Source of the DNA: Panopea generosa
Lineage: Eukaryota > Mollusca > Bivalvia > Adapedonta > Hiatellidae
Assembly: GCA_029582155.1 (NCBI GenBank)
Contig: CM055895.1
Location: forward strand, 17,288,787 to 17,352,786
Reading direction: 5' to 3'
Length of the DNA stretch: 64,000 bases
Below, one piece after another: positions 1 through 13,000 of the stretch. Both the position numbers and the translations under genes were made by a program. Positions within the stretch are counted from its first letter, which is position 1, and the number at the start of each line of letters is the position of its first letter. The notes under the pieces were generated by a model, which worked only from the letters and a program-made list of their open reading frames with translations, did no database searches and was not told the DNA's origin.

Positions 1-1948
1 CAAATTTGAAGTTCAGTCCCGTTTTTCCCCTTTCTATTTCTATATTAATTAACTCCTGATATATTAAATTCCAGTTATTCTAATATTCCACTATTTAGAA
101 TCTGTTCTTTGGGCCCTACATCCTAAAATCTATTGATTTCTCACTCATTATTTCGAATTTTTATCACTGCGTGAAGATGAAAGGCAAACCGCCGAAGGTG
201 GTAATTGCTGATCCCATACCTGTAATTTGTCACTTCATGTCTCTGTCACAGCAAGTAAGGTAAATGTGTTATCAAATTGTTAGATACAAACACAAGCGAG
301 ACACACTTTAATTAGGCAAACAATGCCGCTTTTTGTTTGGGTGACAAAGTTTTAGAAGACATTTGTTCTATTTGTTCATCTTATGTTTTATTTGTAAAGT
401 TGTTGTAACTGTTGCTAATATATACCGTAACCTGTGTTTATTTTTCTGTTGCATAGTCTATTTATTTGATGTTCATGAAAATAAAAAGTATAAACACATT
501 TTATTTATCTATTATAGCACACTTAAAAAATTACAATGTTCATGCATTAGGCAAATAGAAAATTAGCCTACATACGGAAGACAACGCACAACATACGTTT
601 GTGTAGAAGAAAATGACGCATGTAAACAGTTAAATTAACCACAATTTAAGATTAATGCCACAGCACACATCAATATAAACAATGTTTATATTATGTGTAA
701 ATATAGCAAAAACATATTATTTTTGAGTATAGAACAAGAAATATAGGTATTAACATGTACACACATATATTCTCAACGATTTATGAAGTGGGTGGGGTAA
801 CGGTAAAAAGTAGACTCCTGATTAATCGAAATCCGGATATTTCAAATAATTTTTATGGTCCCATGGAATTCGAAATATTGAGTTTCGACTGTATTCTGTT
901 TTGTTACTGTTTTAAATATACAGACTGATGATTTCTTTTGTTTTTTTTTGTAGTTTTTTTTACATCCTAGTATTAAAATTCCCCCAAACACTCATTTTTC
1001 CCCTCCAAAAGGCTCCACCCCCTTCCCCTAAAAGTAAATAAAAACACTGACTATATGTAAGATATAATGACATTAAGCTTTATTTCTTCCCTTAATAAAA
1101 TTTTGATAGATAATAATTTTTTTATAAATAGAAAATATTTTGGAAATTGTATGTTTTATTAAAATAGTGCATATTTTGCTATTTGTGTTTTGATTTTATT
1201 CAAACATTCCTCTTTCCAGATTCAATATTGTTTGAATAAACTCCTGATTTTGATATTTTTTTTATTCCAATTCAAGTGTTTTTATGTGCCATCCCTAATG
1301 TAATTTGATTACATTTGTTTGAGGTTGTTATGGCCCTTGATGTATATTTAGCATAAACTATTATGTACTATGCCCAGACTACTTATCTTGAATGGCTCAG
1401 TATTATGTCAATTAAGGACCATAATTCTTTGTTACAGGAAGTTTTATGAACATGCATGCTTATAAATTGAACTTTATTGTTTTAACCGGTGACTTGCCGG
1501 AGATTTTGAAAAAATGTCCAGCTGCCTTTAATACTGCACAAATTGACCCTCTTAATCAGTCGAGTGGTGCAAAATAAGTATCTTTGACAATCCCTCACTT
1601 GTCTTTGGTTGAAACAATTAAATGTTTAAGCTGTAAGTTGGTCATAGATCTCTGAGGTCATAATAGATTTATTGCTAGATTTTCATCTCAGCCCGCTACC
1701 TTATTTTCATGCCACAGCCAACCATTTTTTTTTTCAATAATAAAGAAAAATAACCAAAAAAAACCCCAAAAATATTTAAAATAAAAAATGATATATCCCC
1801 CCCACTCCCCACAACCACTTTTTAAGAAAATTTCAGATGATATTATAGCAATTAATTTAAAAATTGCCTAATTGACTTTCTAATGAATTAAGTTATGCAT
1901 TCACTCTGCTAGCTTTGTGACTGCAAACTTAATTCAATAATTGATCTA
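1..1948. other. AT-rich non-coding DNA, no secure feature
   Basis: I see no confident gene. A short open stretch at 177-258 (MKGKPPKVVIADPIPVICHF..., followed by CAA|GTAAGG) could be an upstream exon of the adaptor gene, but its acceptor is poor. Another exon-like piece lies at 1439-1570. Homopolymer A/T runs are common. Confidence 0.4.
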
Positions 1949-2947
1949 CGAGGGGGGATCAGAAAGTTCTTAGATTTTTGCCATAACTTATTTATATCAG
2001 TTATACAATGCAAAATATTGATATTGTATTTAAAATAAATGTATATGGGACATATTTTGAAAATTTTAGCATGATACGTCAACTATTAAGAAAATGAGGC
2101 ACTATTCAAAGCAAAGCAGTTAGATAAGTCAGGGCAAAATGATGACGTTGTATTCAACAAAAACCAACGTCAAAATTTTGAATAGTTGCTTTTGTATTAA
2201 ATTTACTGAGTCACTCCTTCTCAAAATACTCTCCTCCGTGGTCTATTCATATTTGCTACCATTTACACCATTGAGTGAACATGTTAACGAAATCCTTAGA
2301 TGGTATACTGAACACAACATTCTGTAAAACATGCTTTAATTGTAATATGTCTTCAAATCGACTTCCCGTTTGCTCCTTTTCAATTGACTGATTACCGGCA
2401 TTCTAAAAAACATTAATTTTGTGAAATTTAAACACAAGAGACCTTGAAACATAAGATTCACCATACATACTTTTGTTTTTCTGTTTGAGCAGGTGTATTA
2501 TTTAGCATGGAGCAGAACTTTACTGAACTGCGGTATTCCGCCTGATAATCCATTTTCAAGTCCCCCGACGTCATTTTGTTTCTAACAAAATGGCATACCG
2601 TAACATCATAATATTGACATCACTGTTGAGATGCGCATAATTGGTGGCATTTTTTTAAAGTATGTAAACAAGAATACGATGCAGCACACATTGATATTTT
2701 TTATTTAAAAATAAAACCCATTTTGGCAATGCTACACTTGTTTGAACAGTATAGGTTGGAAAAAAGCAAAAACTGCCCCGACTACGTAAATCGACGTTTC
2801 CATAGTTACAATAGAAAATAAACTAAAGATGAAAAATTATCAAATTTTTGCAAAATTACTTCAAATATGTAGCGGCACCGGCTCCTTGTGAATTATTAGA
2901 ATACAATGATAAATAAAAAAGTCTACAAACTTTCTGATCCCTCCTCG
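1949..2947 (-). mobile_element. Degenerate mariner element (minus orientation)
   Basis: TA-flanked ends (TA at 1947-1948 and 2948-2949) with inverted termini CGAGGGGGGATCAGAAAGTT and, on the other strand, CGAGGAGGGATCAGAAAGTT. This is a typical mariner end. Minus-strand translation near 2200-2270 gives IDHGGEYFEKE, the mariner C-terminal IDLQGDYFEK signature. The ~1 kb length and the interrupted frames indicate an inactive copy, probably deleted internally. Confidence 0.75.
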
Positions 2948-3044
2948 TATATTCTAAACAGGTAGCCAACTATATGATCTAGAATGTCTTCATCAATACA
3001 AAAAAGTAAATCTCACTTGTTTTCAAGATTACATGTTATCAGTG

Positions 3045-3292
3045 CAGCCTAGTATAGCCTAGTGCAGCCTAGTGTAGCCTTGTGCAGCCTAGTGTAGCCT
3101 ACTGCAGCCTAGTGTAGCATACTGCAGTCATAGTGTAGCCTAGTTTCAGTCTAGTGCAGCTTAGTGTAGCCTAGTGCAGCATAGTGCAGCCTAGTTTAGC
3201 CTAGTTTAGCCTAGTGTAGCCTAGTGCAGCATAGTGCAGCCTAGTGCAGCATAGTGCAGTCTAGTTTAGCCTAGTGCAGCCTAGTGTAGCCT
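3045..3292. repeat. 10-bp minisatellite (AGCCTAGTGC/T)
   Basis: About 25 imperfect tandem copies of a 10-base unit, with variants CATAGTGCAG and CTAGTTTAGC. It sits directly beside a SINE tail at 3297. Confidence 0.9.
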
Positions 3293-3296
3293 AACA

Positions 3297-3420
3297 CCAT
3301 TTTCAACATATGACAGGTTATATACATGGCATATCCTGTTTTATGGATGAAAAGAAGACCTCAAAATGAATCTGAGTAGAACAATTAAGTTTTACCGACC
3401 TGGGTTCAAACCTCAGAAGT
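3297..3420 (-). mobile_element. SINE family S4, 3' part
   Basis: The reverse complement shares the tail of the near-complete copy at 42053: ACTCAGATTCATTYTGAGGT, then CCATAAAAC, GGATATGCCAT, ATATAACCTG and GTTGAAAATGG. The tRNA-like head is missing. Confidence 0.65.
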
Positions 3421-3473
3421 GGTAATAATACTAACTACAGCACCTTGGACCAATGACATATTCACATGCTGTT

Positions 3474-3825
3474 TAGTTGGCCGGTTTGTTCAGTCAGTAA
3501 CATGTCTGACTATCAATCCAGAGGTTGTGAGTTCATATCATCAGTTACTTGGGGAGGTGGTTAACCCTTTACTCCATAGATACGCGTTTTCCTGTACCAA
3601 TCACAAAAGGTCATTGAAAACAGTGCAGGAAGAGTTCAGATTGGTCGTAACGAGCAATCTGAACTCTTCCTGCACTGTTTTCCACTCTGTCAGTTAATAT
3701 TAACATAATTCACCCATTGCTGATACATGGTGAATTAATACTTTCAATATTAGAGGTGTTCAAAGGCGTCTTTATGAAGTAAAGGGTTAACTGATTGTCT
3801 GTTAGCCCTCGATGGCATAAAAAAG
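3474..3825 (+). mobile_element. tRNA-derived SINE family S5, split by a piggyBac-type MITE
   Basis: The tRNA-like head GTTCAGTCAGTAACATG...CAGAGGTTGTGAGTTCATAT resembles the copies at 27540 and 34428 (which lie on the minus strand). The sequence resumes after 3790 with TTAACTGATTGTCTGTTAGC, matching the same family's tail. The MITE entered at the SINE's own TTAA. Confidence 0.6.
3561..3790. mobile_element. piggyBac-type MITE, copy 1
   Basis: TTAA target duplications flank CCCTTTACTCCATA and, at the other end, TATGAAGTAAAGGG (CCC...GGG termini, TTAA target, as in piggyBac). The interior has a near-perfect hairpin at 3616-3682. Related copies lie at 28333 and 46160. No coding capacity. Confidence 0.85.
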
Positions 3826-3837
3826 AAGCTAAACATT

Positions 3838-3902
3838 TAAACAAACAAACAAACAAACAAACAAACAAACAAACAAAAAACAAACAAACAAACAAACAAA
3901 CA
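3838..3902. repeat. (AAAC)n microsatellite
   Basis: About sixteen AAAC/CAAA tetranucleotides with one interruption. It probably grew at the tail of the preceding SINE. Confidence 0.9.
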
Positions 3903-4782
3903 CATACTATTCAATGTATAGTTGAAAAGTAATATGTCACACGGATACAAGTTGCCTCATGGGATATCATAAGTGTGGTTTTTCATTTATGTAATTTATA
4001 ATAGTGACATAATTATAAGCTGTTTATTTCATATTTCAAGGGTTGTCGGAACAATAATGGAGAAGAAGATACAGTATTTTGCTTTCAACCATCTATTGCT
4101 TCCTGGAACATGTGTAATGCTTTTCTTATCCTGGTTAATACAAAACCAGATTTGTGCACTGGTATATTGACTCTCTTTAACATTTTATATGGCAGGATTA
4201 GGTTACAATGTTATATAATCTGTGTAAAATGTTTGTACATTTAGAATTACTCGAAAAAATAAATTGTGTTGACTTCTTGAAAAAAAGAATACAGGAAGCT
4301 AGTGCAGTTAAAACATGATGTCTTTTTCACATTTTGCTGTGATTTGTTTCAGTAGTTAGCATTATTTTCATGCCATCATGGCAATGTTTAACAGACAATT
4401 AGCAAAATTCAATAATATTTTAACCCACCCCACTTTTCTTCAAAATACGTTTTAGCATTCATGTTTGATGTTGTCTTTAATATAATATTAAGTAGTTTTG
4501 CTCAATTTTAAAAAATAAAATTTCGGGGGTGGGGTGAAAATATTTTAGCAAAATTTTATTATATTTTCACTTGCAGGTGAATTCTTAGGTGGGTGAAAAT
4601 ATAATATGACACCAGTACCACTAAGAGGAGTATCCTAATTTTACAACTGTATTACTTATCCAACTACATTACATGAATACATCCCCCCCCCCCCCCCCCC
4701 CCCCCCCCCGATAGCCGGTTATACAACGTGGAGTCTAAACTGCTGTTTACTATGCCAGTTAGAATTTTGTGGTCATAATTAT
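3903..4782. other. Intergenic or intronic DNA with small inverted repeat and poly-C
   Basis: No gene seen. An inverted repeat AATATTTTAACCCACCCCAC / GGTGGGGTGAAAATATT at about 4414-4545 looks like a small MITE. A run of 27 C lies at 4683-4709. Confidence 0.5.
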
Positions 4783-6036
4783 CAAGGGGTATTCAAAAAG
4801 TTTTGAGACTAACATGCCTCTGTAAAAATTATTACAGGTATGCACACAAATTAGTGGTGAACATGCAGGTTGTTTCAAAGGCCATGTATGCCAAAAATAT
4901 CAACACAATTGGTTTTGCTATGCATATACATTGACACTATTTTTGTAAGCTTGAAACCTGCTTAAAAGAACGCAATTAGGCCATACGTATACTCTCATGT
5001 TGCTTTGACTATACCAGGTAAACAGATTCCGTTTATGGTGATTCTTCTCCTTCCAAAGCGACTGTTTATAGGACGTATTTAATAAGGAAGAATCTAGAGT
5101 CAAAGACCTTACCCCAGAGCTCCATTGTCTTCTGGGAACATTGCTTATGTAGAAAGCATGGCAGCAGATGACTTGCGCTATATAGTTTCTCAGATAACTG
5201 CATCAATGGGTAGTTCATTGGGAAGTGTTCACGAAATTCTGGCTAAACACTTACGATTATCAATGGTATGTGCATGGTGGGTACCCCACCTTCTGACCAA
5301 AGAGCATATAGCCCAACTGGGTGAAATGTTGCAAAGATCTTTTGAAAGTGTACAAAAATGCTGACGAAAGAAGACAAAATGAGCTCCTCACAGGTGATGA
5401 AACGTGGATCTATTATTTCGAGCCTCAAAAACTGGTTAGTTATAAACAGTGGCTAAGGAAAGGGACAAGAAGTACTGATTATAACAAAACAAACTCAAAG
5501 CTCAAGATGTGTTCTATACACAATTTTCTTCAATTTCAAAGGTCCTGTTAAATGTGCAAATACCCAGTGCACCTGGCAGAACTGTTACTGGAAATTTTTA
5601 TAAAGATAAGGTATTGAAATCAGTGAGAAAATATTTCATGTTGGTTTGAGGGGTATCTGTCTTATCAATGACAATACATCTGCACACAAGAGTAATATTG
5701 TGCAACAGTTTCTGCGGGACCAACAACTTGCAGCACCCTCCATGTTCGCCAGACCTGAGTCCCTTTCACTTCTTTCTCTTTCCTGACCTGTACTGAAAAA
5801 GATTCATGCTGCGCATCAGTTACAACTCTAAAAGTGCTCTTGGCAGTGCTGTGTGTCAGTATCTGCAGAGTATACCGAGGGCAGACTACTCTGTGGCTTT
5901 CAGGTCATGGATATCTCGGATGGAAAAACGCATTTCTGTTAAGGGAGAATATTTTGAAAGATTGATATAAGAAATTTGCCATAAATCAGCTGTAGTCTGA
6001 TTTTATAAAGCCAGTCTCAAAACTAATTGAATTCTA

Positions 6037-6038
<2 letters not shown>
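4783..6038 (+). mobile_element. mariner (Tc1/mariner, DD34D-type) transposon, near full length, decayed
   Basis: Terminal inverted repeats ATTCAAAAAGTTTTGAGACT at about 4792-4811 and the partner AGTCTCAAAACTAATTGAAT at 6013-6032. Transposase pieces in order are VCAWWVPHLLT (5268-5300), TGDETWIYYFEPQK (first catalytic D, 5392-5430), LINDNTSAHKS (second D, about 5661-5695) and PPCSPDLSPFHFFLFP (third D, about 5736-5788). The pieces fall in more than one frame, so at least two frameshifts separate them and the copy is inactive. Confidence 0.85.

Positions 6039-6072
<34 letters not shown>
6039..6072. repeat. (AT)n microsatellite
   Basis: About fifteen AT dinucleotides directly at the right end of the mariner copy. 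The TA-rich target may have been the insertion site. Confidence 0.85.
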
Positions 6073-6074
<2 letters not shown>

Positions 6075-6191
6075 GTGTCAATTTATATAAATTTTGAGGA
6101 GAGCTACCCAATTTATTAGAATTGCTAAGAATTCCATTGTAAGTATAAATACTCCTTGTATACCTGTGTAATTATTTTGTTGTTGTTGCAG

Positions 6192-6246
6192 GAAATGCAT
6201 GACTACATGGTGTCTGTCGAGGACATATATGAGAAGATGTCGAACG
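6192..6246 (+). CDS. PIK3AP1: PIK3AP1-like exon a (YEKM motif)
   Basis: The acceptor is TTGTTGTTGCAG followed by a reading frame EMHDYMVSVEDIYEKMSNG. The motif Y-E-K-M (6228-6239) fits the p85 SH2 consensus YxxM. The chosen donor is ACG|GTAAAC, phase 1. A second donor at 6279, AAG|GTTTGT, would add eleven residues and keep the same phase, so the exon end is uncertain. The frame at the acceptor is phase 0. The preceding exon, which should encode the end of the ankyrin/DBB region, was not found upstream. Confidence 0.65.
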
Positions 6247-6900
6247 GTAAACAATTACAATACTGCAACAATCTTGAAGGTTTGTACTGAATTTGTTTGA
6301 GCACATGTTTTTATTTATATTTCTCACATAGTTCAATGACATTTCATCAACATTTCAATGTAATTTTGACCAAATCTTTCAGTGAAATTTCACTGAAATG
6401 CCAGTTTAATTACACAGAAAGATTGGTGAGATTTCAGTGAAATTTCACTGGTATTTAGTAAAATTTCAATGAGATCTTGCAGAAATCTCACCAAAATTTG
6501 ACCAGGGCACTTAACCATAGTTTGGTCTCAGGGTCCTAAACCATAGTTTGGCATCAGTTAGGTCTTAGGGCACTAAACCATAGTTAGGTCTTAGGGCACT
6601 GAACCATAGTTAGGTATTCTGGCCCTTACCCATAGTTAGGTCTTAGGGCACTTAGAACAACAGTTAGGTCTTAGGGCACTAAACCATAGTTAGGACTTAG
6701 GGCACTGAACCATAGTTGGGTATCTTGGCCCTAACCTTTAGTTAGGTCTTAGGGTATTAAAATGACAGTTTGGTTTTAGGGCACTAAACCATAGTTAAGT
6801 CTTAGGGCACTGAACCATAGTTAGGTCTTAGGGCACTGAACCATAGTTAGGTATTAGGGCCTTAACCCATAGTTAGGTCTTAGGGCACTAAACACACACA

Positions 6901-6984
<84 letters not shown>

Positions 6985-6985
6985 C

Positions 6986-7025
<40 letters not shown>

Positions 7026-10000
7026 GTATATTGTTTGTATCTTAATGTCATCCAACTTCTTGGAAAAAACTAATATATATACTAATTTTGCATTTTCTGT
7101 AAATCTTTTGTTTCGGGAATCCTTGACACTTTTGTTGACCACAGATAGCTTCAGTTCTACTCTAGTAGTTTTAACCAGTTAAAGTTTTATAACAATCAGG
7201 GAAGTGGTATGTTGTGGAATAGGTTGTACATAACTTATGAATAAAAATATGTTTAAACCAACTCCACTTGTTAATTCCACTTGTTAATTCCACTTGTTGA
7301 TTCCACTTGTTAATTTCATTTGTTAACTCCACTTATTAATTCCACTTGTTAAACATTTATTAATTTCACTTTTAATTCAACTTGTTGATTCCACTTGTTT
7401 ATTTCGCTTGTTAACTCCACTTGTTGATTCCACTTGTTAATTTCACCTGTTAACTCCACTTATAAATTCCACTTGTTAATTCCACTTATTAATTTCACTT
7501 TTAATTCAACTTGTTGATTCCACTTGTTAGTTTCACCTGTTAACTCCACTTATTAATTCCACTTGTTAATTCCACTTATTAATTTCATTTTTAATTCAAC
7601 TTGTTGATATAACTTGTTTATTTCACTTGTTAACTCCACTTGTTAATTCCACTTGTTAATTCCACTTGTTAATTCAACTTGTTGATTCCACTTGTTAATT
7701 CAACTTGTTGATTCCACTTGTTAATTTCACCTGTTAATTCCACTTATTAATTCCACTTGTTAATTCCACTTATTAATTTCACTTTTAATTCAACTTGTTG
7801 ATATAATTTGTTTATTTCACTTGTTAACTCCACTTGTTAATTCAACTTGTTGATTCCACTTGTTATTTCACTTGTTAACTCCACTTGTTAATTTCCAAAA
7901 TGGAAGAAATATAATATAAACTGTTCACTCTGTTTTGTTCTGTTCAAAGGTACGAAAGGTTACATGGCAATGGGTGGAGGAGACAGAGTGGAGGACTATA
8001 CAGAAGCTCGTATAACTGCTGAAGAAGATGATTATGAAATAAAGGTTCCAAACAAGTTTGTAGAAGAGGTTGAGGAAGTACTCTCTGATGAGGACATTAC
8101 TGCACCAGGTAAACAAGTTCATGCCCACAGTACCCATGCTGCTTTATCATATGTGTATAAATAATCAACCCCAGGAACTTTAAGTTACATAGAATTAATA
8201 AACAGATTAATTTATACTAATTTGTTTTAGCTGTATTTTGAAGAAAGCTATAAGCTTATATGAACTGCTCTCAAGTCAACTTCCTGGCTGTAATGAGTAC
8301 TGAGTGGTGCATTGGATTGAGCCAGGAATTGAACCAGCAACCTCTAGCTTGGGTGACCAATAACCCTTCAAAATTTGCACTCCCTTTGATCTTTACACTC
8401 AGGTTAAAGAGTTTAAATTTTTAGGAATAATAACTGAAACTTTGTTTTGAAAATGCTTAAAAAATAAACATTGGAATCCATTTTGTTCCAGACGAAAGGG
8501 TCACATAGAGAAGAATTTGTTCTCAATATTGCACAGTGTTATGTTGGGGCAAAGTTAATAATCCAGAAATACATGTAACTTACAAGTTCTGACCCAGTTT
8601 TGATTTTGTCATAAAACATTGTGAAGGGATAAATGACTGTAATAACAATCAGTATTCCATTAAGGAGTGAGTGGTCCAGTGGTAGAGCATCTGCCCCATA
8701 ATTGGAGTGTCATAGGTTTGATCCTCTGCCACAGCTATGTGCAGGTGTCCTTGAGCAATACTTTTTCCACATGCGGTTAGTGCTGGTTCTATCCAGGAAG
8801 ACTTCAGGCCTAATTTGTCTAAGTTGAAATAACAGTAATTTGTTTCACATTCTATGTTATATAAATAAGTTTAAACTAATATTCTAATTACAAACCATGT
8901 AGATCCTGATTAGCCTATGAGTAACCACTAAATTTTGGTCTGATTACAGCCTGCTTTTTTTAAATTTCAAATCTAAATAAAAAACATGGTTTAAAAACAA
9001 AAATGGTATATTTCTTATGATATATATTTAGCAGTTATGCAATATAATATTATATAAAAAAAATTGTATTTCAAGTTTAGCAAACTCATTTTTTTTCTTT
9101 TTCTTCATTTAAAGATATTCCCAAAAAACCAGCCGTTGCAGTGAAGTCCAGAGTTTCTGCTGCGACTCCCCCACCAAGGCCTGCTACTAGTTCTGTTGTA
9201 TCTCCAACATCACATTCTCCAAGCTGTGCCAACCAGACCCAGGAGGACAAGAACCCCACCCCCAATACCTGAGGCAGAAGAAGATATATTTTTTAGTATG
9301 AATTTCACAGCACTTTTGATTGCTCTTTGTCACATCTTTCAAAAACAAAATTAATGATTATGACTTTTTCAAATAATCTATAGCCAAAATCAATGGTATG
9401 GTAAACTAATGTACAGATCATTTACAATATGTTGAACACAATTTAAATCCTAGCAGCATTAAAACTCAATATATATATACAAAACATGTTTATAACTTTA
9501 CACAAAACATGTCTTCAATTTATATATTAAAACATATCTACAACTTTACACTAAACATGTCTTCAATTTATATATTAAAACATGTCTACAACTTTACACT
9601 AAACATGTCTTCAATTTATATATTAAAACATGTCTACAACTTTATACACAAAACATGTCTTCAGTTTATATATACAAAACATGTCTACAACTTTATTCAC
9701 AAAACATGTCTTCAATTTATATATTGAAACATGTCTACAACTTTATACACAAAATGTGTTTTCAGTTTGTATATCAAAACATGTCTACAACTGTAAACAC
9801 AAAACATGTTTTCAGCTTGTATATCAAAACATGTCTACAACTTTATACACAAAACATGTTTCCAGTTTGTATATCAAAACATGTCTACAACTTAATACAC
9901 AATACATGTCTTCAGATTGTATATCAAAACATGTCTACAACTTTATACACAAAACATGTCTTCAATTTGTGTATCAAAACATGTCCACAACTTTATACAC

Positions 10001-13000
10001 AAAACATTTTTTCAATTTGTATATTATCTAGATCTATAAAGCAGAAATCCCTTTGTTTAAGTCTGAATACTGGCATTATAAGCCAGATATCCCTTTGTTT
10101 AAGTCTGAATACTGGCATTATAAGCCAGATATCGCTTTGTTTAAGTCTGAACACTGGCACTATAAGCCAGAGATCCCTTTGTTTAAGTCTGAACACTGGC
10201 ATTATAAGCCAGAGATCCCTTTGTTTAAGTCTGAATACTGGTATATAAGCCAGAGATCCCTTTGTTTAAGTCTGAATACTGGCATTATAAACCAGAGATC
10301 CCTTTATTTAAGTCTGAATACTGGCATTATAAGCCAGATATCCCTTTGTTTAAGTCTGAATACTGGCATTATAAGCCAGAGATCCCGTTGTTTAAGTCTG
10401 AACACTGGCATTATAATTCAGAGATCCCTTTGTTTAAGTCTGAATACTGGCATTATAAGCCAGAGATCCCTTTGTTTAAGTCTGAATACTGGCATTATAA
10501 TCCAGAGATCCCTTTGCTTAAGTCTGAACACTGGCACTATAAGCCAGAGATACCTTTGTTTAAGTCTGAATACTGGTATATAAGCCAGAGATCCTTTTGT
10601 TTAAGTCTGAATACTGGCATTATAAACCAGAGATCCTTTGTTTAAGTCTGAATACTGGCATTATAAGCCAGATATCGCTTTGTTTAAGTCTGAACACTGG
10701 CACTATAAGCCAGAGATCCCTTTGTTTAAGTCTGAACACTGGCATTATAAGCCAGAGATCCCTTTGTTTATGTCTGAACACTGGCACTATAAGCCAGAAA
10801 TTCCTTTGTTTAAGTCTGAACACTGGCACTATAAGCCAGAGATCCCTTTGTTTTAGTCTGAACACTGGCACTATAAGCCAGAGATTACTTTGTTTAAGTC
10901 TGAATACTGGCACTATTAGCCAGAGGTGCCTTTGTTTAAGATTGAATACTAGCACTATAAGCCAGAGATTCCTTTGTTTAAGTCTGAATACTGGCACTAT
11001 AAGCCAGAGATTCCTTTGTTTAAGTCTGAATACTGGCACTATAAGCCAGAGATTCCTTTGTTTAAGTCTGAATACTGGCACTATAAGCCAGAGATTCCTT
11101 TGTTTAAGTCTGAATACTGGCACTGTAAGCCAGAGATTCCTTTGTTTAAGACTGAATACTGGCACTATGAGCCAGAGATTTTGTTCAAGTCAGACTACAA
11201 CTATAACCTTGGTACCATGTTTTTTATAATCTGAATACTAGCGCTATAAGCCAGAGATCCCTTTGTTTAAGTCTGAACACTAGCACTATAAGCCAGATAT
11301 TTCTTCTGTGTATTGTAAGGTGATACTTATATCCTAAAGAGTTATATCTAACCTGTATAGCTTCATTCAACAACCACTTACTTTCATTGTACATGTATAT
11401 CAAAATTGCTAACAGGGTGGTGGAGAGAAATGGGTGTAACGCTGTTTGAATACATCACATGTCACATATCCAGCTTCCTCAGTGAAGACAGATGAATCTG
11501 GGTAGAGCCATCATACTTTAAAAGGTCACATAAAGTCTCTGGACCTAACTACAGGGCTCACAATAACAACTGTCACATATCCAGCTTCCTCGGTGAAGAC
11601 AAATGAATCTGTGTAGAGCCATCATACTTTTAAAGGTCACATAAAGTCTCTGGACCTAACTACAGGGCTCACAATAACAACTGTCACATATCCAGCTTCC
11701 TCGGTGAAGACAAATGAATCTGTGTAGAGCCATCATACTTTTAAAGGTCACATAAAGTCTCTGGACCTAACTACAGGGCTCACAATAATGCTTTCAATGG
11801 TGAGAAGCAATATCGTCTTATAACATTATTCCTACCTGCCATGAAGTGTCTTAAAAGAATTAAAAAAAACCCACCATATTCATGCATGACAATGGTTCTT
11901 CTTCACTTATAACTTCAGATGTAATACCCCCAATACCAGGGACCACAGGCTGCTCAGGCTATTGATGAGTTGTCCCAGATACAAAATTCTTACAAACAAA
12001 ACGAGTTTGACCTAGACGACATAGAGATGCTGTTCCGTGCATGGCAGGACAGAAATCGTGATGGACAATCACCATCTATGAAGGAACGTAAGGTATGACG
12101 TGAAGACAGTGTACAGTCAGATCTGTATGAGCGGTCACCTCTATTTAACAGCCACTTGTCTTAAGCAGCCACATTTGCTCTTTCCCATTTATATGCTTTC
12201 AGTGCAAATTAACCTGTATTAAGCAACAACCTGTCTTAAAAGGCCACTTTTGCTCCTTCCCTTGAGTGGCTGCTTAAAACAGGTTTGACTGTATATTATG
12301 GTGACGTTTTTTAATCAGAGACATATAACAGCATGATGTTTTCCGCCGTATGAGAAACGGTGTTGTGTAATGCCGTGTTTTCTTTAGTGTTTCAGCATAG
12401 TGGTATAATTTAGTGGTAGAACAGTGGTTTTACTCAATTTTCAGATTCCTTCTGAGGTTTCCCCCGCACCATTAATAAAAGTGGATGTAACAATACAGTC
12501 TGTAATGTTGAAAAGGACAATAAACCACATTAGAAATAATTGTCTTCTGTCATATAAGAACATGTTGTCATTTGGTATTTTTCTTATACATGTTGCATAT
12601 TTTAACATAGTGGTATAATAAGTTTTGCACTTACTTTGTGTAATAAAGGAGGGGTGAAGCAGTTTTGCACTTATTTTGTGTATTTCAAGAGCAGCGAAGC
12701 AGTTTTGCACTTACTTTGTGTATTTCAAGAGCAGCTAATCAGTTTTGCACTTACTTTGTGTATTTCAGGAGCAGCGAATCAGTTTTGCACTTACTTTGTG
12801 TATTTCAGGAGCAGCGAGTCAGTTTTGCAGTTACTTCGTGTATTTCAGGAGCAGCAAATCAGTTTTGCAGTTACTTTTTGTATTTCAGGAGAAGTGAGTC
12901 AGTTTTGCAGTTACTTTGTATATTTCAGGAGCAGCGAGTCAGTTTTGCAGTTACTTCATGTATTTCAGGAGCAGCAAATCATTTTGCAGTTACTTTGTGT

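Noticed and set aside
177-258. Open stretch MKGKPPKVVIADPIPVICHF ending at CAA|GTAAGG
   Set aside because: The donor is good but there is no convincing acceptor or homology, and it is too short to call.
1439-1575. Exon-like stretch after TTGTTACAG reading SFMNMHAYKLNFIVLTGDLP then EILKKCPAAFNTAQIDP
   Set aside because: It could be the missing ankyrin-type exon of the adaptor gene, but it runs into TAA and no good donor is found before it. Kept only as a place to check with RNA.
4683-4709. Run of 27 C (and 21 G at 40052-40072) as regulatory G-quadruplex sites
   Set aside because: Pure homopolymers often reflect slippage or assembly uncertainty. No gene-related placement supports a function.
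10053-10645. Secreted repeat protein (FKSEYWHYKPEIPL units)
   Set aside because: No signal peptide, no splice connection, alternative frames equally open, and it lies within an intron of the adaptor gene.
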